From NCBI GenBank assembly GCA_016703545.1, contig JADJBX010000005.1:1-64000 (forward strand): a stretch of DNA of 64,000 bases, read 5' to 3'. A program made the position numbers and the translations under genes. The notes under the pieces are model-generated. The model saw only the letters and a program-made list of their open reading frames with translations. It was not told the DNA's origin and did not search any database. Below, one piece after another: positions 36,324 to 44,058 of this stretch; positions within the stretch are counted from its first letter, which is position 1; the number at the start of each line of letters is the position of its first letter. Source of the DNA: Candidatus Amarobacillus elongatus (GTDB lineage Bacteria; Chloroflexota; Dehalococcoidia; Tepidiformales; Tepidiformaceae).

Positions 36324-36794
36324 ATGGCCGTCCGTTGGGGTGAGTTCGCACTGGCGGCGCCGGAGATCGCGGGGCGCGGCCGGGAGATCATGTACTTCGC
36401 GGGGATTGGTCTGGGGTACCTTGCGACGGTGCGGGCGGACGGCGGGCCACGGGTGCACCCGTTCTGCCCCATTCAGTGGGAGGACGGGCTGTACGGCCTG
36501 ATCATCCCCGGGCCGAAACAGCGGGACCTGCTCCGGGACCCAAGGGTGGCGATCCACACGATGGGGATGCCGGACCGCGACGATGAGTTCTCGCTCACCG
36601 GGACGGCACGGCGGCTGGATCACGCGGCGACGCTTGCGGCCGTCGAGGCGGCGTTCTCCGCCAGCGGCGGCACCAGTACGGACCACACGCTGTTCGAATT
36701 CGATATCGAGCGGGCGCTGCTGGTGACGTACGGGCCGCGCGGCGAAAGCACGGCACCGCCGCGCCACGAAACCTGGCGGGCGCCGGCCGGTTAG
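36324..36794 (+). CDS. PPOX-fold flavin/F420-binding protein
   Basis: 156 residues, uninterrupted. Typical start EFALAAPEIAGRGREIMYFAGIGLGYLATVRADGGPRVHPFCP, followed by GLIIPGPKQRDLLRDPRVAIHTMG and LTGTARRLD, matching pyridoxamine 5'-phosphate oxidase-like proteins that read G-x-LATVR.DG.PRVHP. GGAG precedes ATG 36324. The upstream 280-base gap from pdxT contains no recognisable gene. Function unknown. Confidence 0.8.
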   Translation: MAVRWGEFALAAPEIAGRGREIMYFAGIGLGYLATVRADGGPRVHPFCPIQWEDGLYGLIIPGPKQRDLLRDPRVAIHTMGMPDRDDEFSLTGTARRLDHAATLAAVEAAFSASGGTSTDHTLFEFDIERALLVTYGPRGESTAPPRHETWRAPAG

Positions 36795-37706
36795 AGGCCG
36801 TTCGTGGCGAGCGAGGCGAGGAGCGCGTAGGTGCGGTCGCGCGCGGCCGGGTCACCTTCGACGGCGAACGGCGAGCCGTTGAAGTCGGTGACGCCGGCGT
36901 CGCGGAGGGCGCGCACCTGGGCAGTGACGGTGGCGGCGTCGCCGACGATGGCGACCCCGGAAGCATCGGCTGCGCCTTCCACATCGAGGATGGCGCGGTA
37001 CGGGCGGAGTTGCCCATAGATGGCGATCCCCTTCGCGTCGGAGGCGCAGGCACCTCGGGGTCGTTCGTCACGGCAACCGGGAAGCCGGAAACGACACGGG
37101 GGCGGGCCGGCCCGCTTCGGCGGCGGCGGCGGTGATGGCGGGGATGGCCGTTTCGGCGAGGTAGCGCGGGCCGCCCATCCAGGTGGCGGTGCCATCGGCG
37201 AGGCGGCCGGCGAGCTTGAGCATCTGCGGGCCGAGCGCGGCCATGATGACCGGCGGTTTGCCCGCGCCGGGGACCTGCACCTGGAAGGCGACTCTGTACA
37301 GCTTGCCCTCGAAGCGGGTGACCTGGCCGCTGAGGCCGCGGTCGAGGATGGTGAGGTACTCGCGGGAGTGGAGGATCGGCTTCGAGTAGTCGAGCCCCAT
37401 CTGCCCTTCGATAACGACCTTGTGGCTGAGCCCGATTCCGAAGAGGAAGCGGTTGCCGGTGGCGGCGGCGGTGGTCAACGCCTGCTGCACGATGGCGGCG
37501 GGATGGCGCGGGTAGGTGGGCACGACGAACGAACCGAGTTCGATGCTGCTCGTGACGCGGCCGGCGAGTGCGAGGAGGGTCATGGCGTCGTAGCCAAAGA
37601 TGTTGGAGACCCACGCGCCCTTGAAGCCGTCGGCTTCGGCGGTTGCGAAGCGGGGAAGGACGTCATCGAGGGTGCCGCTGGTGTCGATGCTGATGCCGAT
37701 GCGCAT
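36791..37706 (-). CDS. LLM-class F420-dependent oxidoreductase (frameshifts)
   Basis: TIM-barrel luciferase-like enzyme, about 305 residues. Start MRIGISIDTSG at 37706; GSFVVPTYPRHPAAIVQQALTTAAATGNRFLFGIGLSHK is the classic cofactor-side segment of F420-dependent LLM enzymes, followed by EYLTILDRGLSGQVTRFEGKLY and PVIMAALGPQMLKLAG. Frame changes occur near 37080 and 37045, after which AIYGQLRPYRAILDVEGAADA and GDAATVTAQVRALRDAGVTDFNGSPF complete the gene. Substrate unknown. Overlaps by 4 bases the convergent PPOX gene. Confidence 0.85.
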
Positions 37707-37753
37707 AGGAGCCTCCTGTACGCCGGGGATGGTACGCGCCGGGATGCGGGGTG

Positions 37754-38716
37754 TCAGGCGGGTGGGGTGGCGACGGAGGCGTCGATGCGGGCGATGAGCG
37801 CGGGAGGGAGGGGGCCAGCGGTCGCGGCGGCGAGGCATTCGCGCAGCTCTTCGCGGTTCTTGACGCCGAGGACGACGGTATCGACGCCGGGGATGCCGAG
37901 GGCGTACCGGTGCGCGAGGAGCGCGGGCGGCAGTTCGAGCGCGTCGGCGAGGGCACGGAACGGTGCGGCGCGTTCGAAATCGGCGGCGTCGGCGGAATCG
38001 GGCGGGAGTTCGCGGTCGAAGGCGGAGGTGAGCGCACCGGCCTGGACGGCGCGAATGCCCATGACGCCCACGCCGCGGGCCCTGGCGGCCGCGATGATCT
38101 CGCGCGGGCGGGCGGGCTCGTCGTAGCGCTTGAGGGCGCCGGGCGAATCGAGGAGGTTCGCGATGCACTGGATGGCGGCGGGGACGGGCTCGCCCTTGAG
38201 GGCCTGGAGGAGGGACGACGGGAAGCCGATGCCGGTGAGGCCCCAGGCGCCAATCAGGCCCTCTTCGCGGAGCTTCTCGAAGGCGGGAATGAGGGCGTCG
38301 CGGTAGGTGGCGAGGGAAGTGCGGCTCTTCGCGCCCTCGGGGGCGTCGGCGTCGAGGAGGTTGTGGAGGAAGAACAGGTCCACGCGGGCGAGCTTCATCC
38401 GTTCGAGGCTCGCCTCGAGGCTGGCACGAAGGATGCCGTACACCTCGCCAGCGGGGGGATTGCCGAGGCGGCACTTGGTGGTGACGCGCACACCCTCGGG
38501 GAGGGCGCCGCCGAACGCTTCGCCCACGACGCGCTCGGCCTCACCATCGCCGTACCCGGGAGCGAGATCGAGGAGGGTAATGCCGGCGGCCACGGCCTCG
38601 CGGACGGTGGCGATGGCTTCGTCGCGGGTCGTGGAACCCCAGACCTGGCCGAGACCTCCGCCGCCGAGCGTGAGCGCCGAAACGGGCCAGAGCGAACCCA
38701 ACGTGTTTGTCTGCAT
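37754..38716 (-). CDS. aldo/keto reductase
   Basis: 320 residues, uninterrupted. Catalytic tetrad region: GITLLDLAPGYGDGEAERVVGEAF (Asp, Tyr), TTKCRLGNPP (Lys), VDLFFLHNLLD (His). Then AWGLTGIGFPSSLLQAL and a C-terminal PGVDTVVLGVKNREELRECL, as in bacterial AKRs that use NADP. Start ATG 38716. It precedes the LLM gene by 47 bases on the same strand. Confidence 0.88.
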   Translation of the reverse strand: MQTNTLGSLWPVSALTLGGGGLGQVWGSTTRDEAIATVREAVAAGITLLDLAPGYGDGEAERVVGEAFGGALPEGVRVTTKCRLGNPPAGEVYGILRASLEASLERMKLARVDLFFLHNLLDADAPEGAKSRTSLATYRDALIPAFEKLREEGLIGAWGLTGIGFPSSLLQALKGEPVPAAIQCIANLLDSPGALKRYDEPARPREIIAAARARGVGVMGIRAVQAGALTSAFDRELPPDSADAADFERAAPFRALADALELPPALLAHRYALGIPGVDTVVLGVKNREELRECLAAATAGPLPPALIARIDASVATPPA

Positions 38717-38826
38717 GGAACACCTCGCGAGGGCATTGTCGCCCCGGAGTGTGAGCGGCGCACGCGACGGATGACGGCCGCCGGGCCGGGGCCTAGAGTG
38801 CGGCTACTTCCGGCGAGGTATGGGCG

Positions 38827-39576
38827 ATGCAATGGGATGGCGAGGCGACGGTCAGCGATGGTGTGAGGGAACGGCGGTTCATCATCGAGCGTGATGGCGA
38901 CCGCTTCCCGGGGTACCTGTGGACGCGCGAAGGCGCGGGCGCGGAACCGGTGCCGCTGGTCCTCGTTGGGCATGGCGGACGGACGCACAAGAAGGACCCG
39001 AAAATCGTTGCGCGGGCAGGGGAGCTGGTGCGGCGCGAAGGGTTCGCGGCGGCGGTCATCGATGGCGTCGAGCACGGGGAGCGCGGCGCGATCACGAACA
39101 CCACGGACGACGACACGCTCTACCGCGCGCTGTGGCGGGGCGGGCCAATCGACCGAATGGTGGCGGACTGGCAGGCGACGCTGGACGCGCTCTCGGAGAT
39201 GGACGAGATCGACGGGTCGCGGGTCGGGTACTGGGGCCTTTCGATGGGGACGATGTTCGGCCTGCCGTTCGTGGCGGCGGAGCCGCGGGTGAAGGCGGCG
39301 GTCCTTGGGCTGTGCGGACTCGAAGGGGCGAGCGCGGTGCGCGGGCACATCGTGCCGCGGCACATCGCCGACGCGCCGAAGGTGACGGTGCCGGTGCAGT
39401 TCTTCGCGATGCTCGACGACGAGCGGTTCGAATTCTCGGGGACGGTGCGGCTGTTCCGGATGCTCGGCACGAACGACAAGCGGTTCACGGCGTACCCGGG
39501 ACTGCACGGGGAGTCGCCGGCGGAGTCGGTGGACACGGCGATCGCGTTCCTGGCGGGGCGTCTGCGCGGGGGGTAG
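38827..39576 (+). CDS. alpha/beta hydrolase (dienelactone hydrolase-like)
   Basis: 249 residues. Oxyanion region VPLVLVGHGGRTHKKDP; nucleophile elbow GYWGLSMGTMFGLPF (G-L-S-M-G, Ser about 139); likely acid in VPVQFFAMLDDERFEFSG and catalytic His in YPGLHGESPAES. No signal peptide. Start ATG 38827. Substrate unknown. It is divergent from the aldo/keto reductase gene. Confidence 0.85.
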   Translation: MQWDGEATVSDGVRERRFIIERDGDRFPGYLWTREGAGAEPVPLVLVGHGGRTHKKDPKIVARAGELVRREGFAAAVIDGVEHGERGAITNTTDDDTLYRALWRGGPIDRMVADWQATLDALSEMDEIDGSRVGYWGLSMGTMFGLPFVAAEPRVKAAVLGLCGLEGASAVRGHIVPRHIADAPKVTVPVQFFAMLDDERFEFSGTVRLFRMLGTNDKRFTAYPGLHGESPAESVDTAIAFLAGRLRGG

Positions 39577-39578
39577 AT

Positions 39579-40298
39579 TCAGGCGCAGCCGAGGCGCGTC
39601 GCGAGGTCATGGAAGTCGTTCGCGACGACGTCGAACGACGGGTCCGGCGTGAGGTCGACCGTGCGGTTGGGGCCTGCTTCGAGCGGGCGGGGCACGAAGG
39701 CGGTGCGGAGGCCGCTCTTCGCGGCGGCGAGCAGGTCGTTCTTGTGGGCGGCGACCATCATCACCTCGTGCGGTTCGAGGCCGAGGAGGCGGACCGCCTC
39801 CCCGTAGCAGCGGGGCGAGGGCTTGAAGGCGCCGGTGATCTCGGCACTGAGGATGCAATCCCAGGTGAGGCCCGCGTGCCGGGCCATGTTCACGAGTAAC
39901 GAGACGTTGCCGTTCGACAGCGTGGAGACGATGTAGCCGGTGCGCAGGCGGGCGAGGCCGGCGACGGAATCGGGCCACGGCTCGAGGCGGTGCCAGGCAC
40001 GGTTGAGGTTGTCGCGGGCGGGTTCAGCGAGGGCGGCGAGGCCGTACCGGGGGAGGAGTTCGTCGAGCTTGGCGCGATGAAGGACGTCGGTGGTGACCAT
40101 GGGCGCTTCGCCGCGGACGACCCGGCCGATGCCCGCGATGTACCCGTCATAGCGCCACTCGTCGGCGAAGGCAGCCCAATCGCCGGTCACGCCGGCGGCG
40201 GTGGCGACCGCTTCGACCTGGGCGATGACGCTGGAACGCCAATCGACGACGGTACCGAAGACATCGAAGGTGAGGGCGCGAACGGCGGAAATGGTCAT
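39579..40298 (-). CDS. HAD-type haloacid dehalogenase-like hydrolase
   Basis: 239 residues. Motif I LTFDVFGTVVDWRSSV (nucleophile Asp), Arg of the cap in DNLNRAWHRLEPWPDS, motif II VSTLSNGNVSLL (Ser), motif III AFKPSPRCYGEAVRLLGL (Lys) and motif IV HEVMMVAAHKNDLLAAAKSGLRTAFV. This set is that of type II L-2-haloacid dehalogenases. Its physiological substrate may not be halogenated. Confidence 0.88.
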   Translation of the reverse strand: MTISAVRALTFDVFGTVVDWRSSVIAQVEAVATAAGVTGDWAAFADEWRYDGYIAGIGRVVRGEAPMVTTDVLHRAKLDELLPRYGLAALAEPARDNLNRAWHRLEPWPDSVAGLARLRTGYIVSTLSNGNVSLLVNMARHAGLTWDCILSAEITGAFKPSPRCYGEAVRLLGLEPHEVMMVAAHKNDLLAAAKSGLRTAFVPRPLEAGPNRTVDLTPDPSFDVVANDFHDLATRLGCA

Positions 40299-40339
40299 GG
40301 CCCGCGGACTCTAGCAGGCATGGGGCGGCGTTCCCAGCC

Positions 40340-42483
40340 TCAGGTGGTGCGCTGGGCGATGCGGGCGATCTCCTCGGGGGCGGGACTGGGGTAGGCGATG
40401 CGTGGGTGGTACACGGCGCGGAGGGTGGCCTTGAAGCTGGCGGCGACGTCCTGCAGCTCGCGCATCGTGAGGTCGCACTCGTCGAGCTGGCCCTCGGCGA
40501 GCCGCTCGGCGAAGACGCCGTCGATGAGGTCCTCCATGGCGGGGCGGGTGCGGTCCTGGTTGGCTCGGACAATGGCCTCGCACGAATCGGCGAGCATGAC
40601 GATGGCGGTTTCCTTGGACTGCGGACGCGGCCCGGCGTAGCGGAAGCCGTCGGGCTCCTGTGTTGGGTCGGCCTGCATCGCGCGGCGGTAGAAGTAGGTC
40701 ACCAGCCGCGTGCCGTGGTGCTGAGGGATGAAGTCGCGCACGGGGCCGGGGAGGTGGTAGCGCCGCGCGAGTTCGAGGCCATTCGTGACGTGCTCTCGGA
40801 TGACACGGGCACTGTCGACGGGGGTCATGGCGTCGTGAGGACTCTCGACGCCTTCGAGCTGGTTCTCGATGAAGTAGACGGGGCGTTCGAGCTTGCCGAT
40901 GTCGTGGTAGTAGGCGCCGACACGCGCGAGGAGGGAATCGGCGCCGATGCCGTCGGCGGCGCGTTCGGCGAGGGCGCCGACCATCATGCTGTGGTGATAG
41001 GTGCCGGGGGTTTCGTCCTGGAGGCGGCGAAGGAGCGGGTGCCCGGGATGGGTGAGCTCCATGAGCTGGAGGCGGGTGGTGACGCCGAAGAGGCCGGGAA
41101 GGCCGACGAAGCAGCCGAGCGCGATCAGCGCGGAGGCGACACCTCCGGTGGCGGCGGTGCCGAGGGCCCAGCCGAGGGGGCGCTCTCGTGCGGTTCGCTG
41201 ACGAGCCAGAAGACGGCGACGGCGGCGGCGCTGGACGCGGCCACGGCGACGGCCGCCCAGATGTAGCGGCCGAGCCGTTCGGCGCGATGCACGGCGGCGG
41301 CGCCGGCGAAGCCGCCCGCGGCGTAGACAACGGCAAGTTCGAGCGCTTCGAGGGCGGAGACGAACCCGGACCCGGCAAGGTCCGGGGCGACGGCGCCGGC
41401 GAACGCAGCCGCGAACGCGGTCACGGCGGCGACGGCGATCGCGAACGAGAGTTCGGAGTACGAGGCCACGACCATGGCGGCGGCGGCGATGGGGAGGGCG
41501 TACCCGAACGACTGCTGCGCCGTATCGGGGGTGACGACGGGGAGGACGAGGCGGGCGGCGGCGACGGCGGCGGCGATGAGCGCGGCGGTCGCGGCAAGGC
41601 GCCGGCCGGGGGCGAGTGAGAACGGCTGCAGCTGATACGCGAACACCGCGAGCAGGGCGCCAAGGCCGGCGGCGAAGAGTCCCGCGCCGCCGATACGGTA
41701 GTAGTCGAAGCCGTCCTTGATGGTGCCGGTTTCGCGGAGGGCCTCGATGGTGCCGGCGTCGAGGAGCTGGCCTTCGGTGACGATGACCTGTCCACGGGTG
41801 AAGGTGACGATGACGGGGGAGATGTTGCCGCGCGCCTCATCGCGGCGCTGCTGGGTGGCCGCCTGGTCGACTTCGACGTTGCCTTCGACAAAGCCCCGGA
41901 GGGTATCGCGGAGGACGGTCTGCTCGACCTCGGTACCGGGGTTGTTGCCCTGGCGGGCGAGGTATTCGTTCACCCTGGCGGCCACTTCGTCGCGGGCGAT
42001 GGGACCGGCCATGACCTCGGTGAGCGCCTTGCGCGCGCGCTCCACGAACGCGTCGAAGGCGGACTTTTCGAGCAGGATCAGGTACGAGCGGGCGTTGGAG
42101 GTGAGGCGCGGAGCAGCGGGGAGCGCATTGAGCTCGGCGAGCTGCTGCTGGGCGGTCACGGGCTTCGCGCGGATTTCGCGGACCTGGGCGAGGAAGGCGC
42201 CAAGGGCATCGGCCTGCCGCGCGCCGACGGCGGGATTGGGCGGCAACAGGACTTCCTCGACCTGGCGTGCGGCCTCGTCCTGCGCGGCGGTGGTCAGCGC
42301 CTGGGAGGGGTACTGGGCATCGCGGGCGGCGGGGTAGGTGCGAGGCGCGAGATCGCCTTCGCGTACCTCCTGTTGGGCCGGGAGGATGGGCGAAAGGAGG
42401 ATGGCGATGGCCGCGGCGAGCAGGATGCCGAAGGCTGCGGCGCGGCTGCCGGAGACGACGCGAGGGGGACGGCGGCGCAGCAT
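40340..42483 (-). CDS. pgpH: c-di-AMP phosphodiesterase, 7TM-HD (frameshift)
   Basis: About 715 residues. N-terminal membrane helix (AAAFGILLAAAIAILLSPIL), an extracytoplasmic 7TMR-HDED domain (about 40-270, with ARGNISPVIVTFTRGQVIVTEGQLLD), seven membrane helices (about 285-465), and a cytoplasmic HD domain: ETPGTYHHSMMVGALAERAADGIGADSLLARVGAYYHDIGK, RPVYFIENQ, TNGLELARRYHLPGPVRDFIPQHHG. These match PgpH. The frame changes near 41185, within the run of C at SAPLGW. c-di-AMP signalling is therefore likely in this organism. In an operon with yqeY downstream. Confidence 0.9.
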
Positions 42484-42569
42484 GACGTGGCTTGGAGGAT
42501 ATCAGGTTTGGTCCCGCACTCTGACGCGGGGCTTACCGGGGCGAAAGCGCCGTGCCGCCGGGCCCCGAA

Positions 42570-43019
42570 TCACGCCCCGAGGACGGCGCGCACGACCTCG
42601 TTCACCATGCGGCCGTCGGCCTTGCCGGCGAACTCGCGCACGAGCACGGGCATGACCTTGCCGATATCGCGGGGGCCGGAGGCGCCGGTCTCGGCGGCGA
42701 TGCGGCGGGCGGCGGCCTCAATCTCCTCGCGGGATGCCTGCTGGGGGAGGTATGTCTCCAGGATGACGAGCTCGGCGCGCTCCTTCTCGGCGAGGTCGGT
42801 GCGGTTCGCCTTCGTGAACTCGTCGATGGAATCGCGGCGTTGCTTGACCTGCTTCTGCACGACGGTGACGGCTTCCGCATCGCCGAAGGGCTTGCCGCGT
42901 GCGTCGATCTCGGCGTTCTTGAGGGCAGCGGTGAGCATCCGGAGGGCGGACTTGCGAGTCTCGTCGCGGGCGCGCATGGCGTCGTTGAGGTCGTGAGCGA
43001 TGGTGTCCTTGAGCGTCAT
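42570..43019 (-). CDS. yqeY: GatB/YqeY-domain protein
   Basis: 149 residues. LKDTIAHDLNDAMRARDETRKSALRMLTAALKNAEIDA, VVQKQVKQRRDSIDEFTKANRTDLAEKE, LVILETYLPQQASREEIEAAARRI and GKVMPVLVREFAGKADGRMVNEVV are the full conserved sequence of the YqeY family, related to the tRNA-binding tail domain of GatB. Overlaps the DUF1992 gene by 4 bases. Confidence 0.93.
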   Translation of the reverse strand: MTLKDTIAHDLNDAMRARDETRKSALRMLTAALKNAEIDARGKPFGDAEAVTVVQKQVKQRRDSIDEFTKANRTDLAEKERAELVILETYLPQQASREEIEAAARRIAAETGASGPRDIGKVMPVLVREFAGKADGRMVNEVVRAVLGA

Positions 43020-43510
43020 GCGACGTCCTCCGTGGATTCGAGGAGCCCGGCGGGGGCGCCGGCCGCGGCAAGGGATTCGTCGAGCCGGCCGAGGAGGTGT
43101 TCGACCCAGAGGCCGGGGCGCTCGAGCGACGGGGCCGGAACCTTGTGGTTGAACTGGTCTTGTTTGCGGCGAATGGAGCGGGCGAGTTCAGCGTACTGGT
43201 CGCGGACGCGGGCGAGGCGGCGGGCGTAGCCCGGCCAGTCGCCTTCGGCTGCGGCCCAACCGGCGAAGTTATGGAATCGGGTGGCGGTCTCTTCAAGCCG
43301 GGCGAGGTCGCGCTCGATCTCGCGGCCGAGCATCATCCACTCGGGGGTGAGGTCGCCGTTGCGGAGGATTTTGAAGCCGAGCCAGTTGTCGCCGGCGAGG
43401 CGGTCCTCGTCGTCCAGCACCAGGGGCTGACCCGCGCCGGGGAGATCCTTGAAGGCGCCGGCCTGGATGGCTTCCTGGATGCGCGACTCGATCAGGTCCC
43501 AATAGCCCAT
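43016..43510 (-). CDS. DUF1992 (DnaJ-C28-like) protein
   Basis: 164 residues. IESRIQEAIQAGAFKDLPGAGQPLVLDDE is the diagnostic DUF1992 motif (I..AI..G.FD.LPG.GKPL), then MMLGREIERDLARLEE. Function unknown in the family. Operon with yqeY. Confidence 0.9.
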   Translation of the reverse strand: MGYWDLIESRIQEAIQAGAFKDLPGAGQPLVLDDEDRLAGDNWLGFKILRNGDLTPEWMMLGREIERDLARLEETATRFHNFAGWAAAEGDWPGYARRLARVRDQYAELARSIRRKQDQFNHKVPAPSLERPGLWVEHLLGRLDESLAAAGAPAGLLESTEDVA

Positions 43511-43540
43511 GCGGAGATCGTAGCGGGTGAGGTGGGGATA

Positions 43541-43570
43541 ACAAAACAGGCGGGCCGAGACCCGCCTGTT
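43541..43570 (-). terminator. rho-independent terminator
   Basis: AACAGGCGGG / CCCGCCTGTT 10-bp stem; on the minus strand it is followed by TTGTTAT. It ends the respiratory/micro-protein transcript 25 bases after its last gene. Confidence 0.8.
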
Positions 43571-43595
43571 TCGCGTCGCTTGCGTGAGCGTTGGC

Positions 43596-43739
43596 TCAGT
43601 CGGCCGAAGGAAGCACCTTGGGCTGCATGAGCTCCATGGGGCGGCCGCCGACGCTGAGGTCGCAGTTGCCGGGCTTAATGACGAGGAGCTCGATGCCGGT
43701 CTGCTCGTCCTTGTAGCGCTTGCCGAGTTGCACTGCCAT
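43596..43739 (-). CDS. 47-residue micro-protein, cysteine-poor paralogue of the adjacent Zn/Fe ribbon
   Basis: Starts MAVQLGKRYKDEQTGIELLV, continues with KPGNCDLSVGGRPMELMQPK and ends PSAD. It aligns end to end with the neighbour at 43755-43874: GKRY, G-x-E/L, a V/I-x-K stretch, a Gly-turn, L, G-x-P-x-EL. But the CPKC pair and the second Cys are replaced by Asp-Glu-Gln-Thr and others; only one Cys (in NCDL) remains. It therefore cannot hold a four-Cys metal site. It has its own ATG with a GGAG-like box (AAGGAGTACC on the minus strand). Ancestral duplication is inferred. Confidence 0.75.
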   Translation of the reverse strand: MAVQLGKRYKDEQTGIELLVIKPGNCDLSVGGRPMELMQPKVLPSAD

Positions 43740-43754
43740 GTTCGTTGGTACTCC

Positions 43755-43874
43755 TTACTTCTTCAGCTCGAGCGGAGTATCGCCGCACATGAGCTCGCCA
43801 TCGCCGCCCTTGGTGACGATGAATTCCGAACCACACTTGGGGCACGTGTACCGCTTACCGGTCTGCGCTGCCAT
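43755..43874 (-). CDS. 39-residue desulforedoxin-like ribbon protein
   Basis: MAAQTGKRYTCPKCGSEFIV, then TKGGDGELMCGDTPLELKK. CxxC and a later Cys resemble a desulforedoxin or rubredoxin-type knuckle (a full site would need one more Cys, perhaps by dimerisation). GKRY and KGGDGEL are seen in many actinobacterial and Chloroflexota small proteins. Its stop is 15 bases before the start of the second micro-protein and it lies 180 bases downstream of the cytochrome/LysM/cupredoxin gene, on the same strand. Confidence 0.75.
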   Translation of the reverse strand: MAAQTGKRYTCPKCGSEFIVTKGGDGELMCGDTPLELKK

Positions 43875-44058
43875 GCCCAGTCCCCCTTCCGATTGGCGCG
43901 ACGAAGCGACGCGCTGGATTTCTTGCGTCGGGATCGTAGCCACCGGGATCGGGAGCGTCAAACGCGGGCGGCGGGCGGGCGCGCGCGGAGGCGACAACGG
44001 CGGGGAACGAACGAGGGGCAGGCTGGCCTCCCTCGTGGATGTGGCGCGTGGCGCGGTG

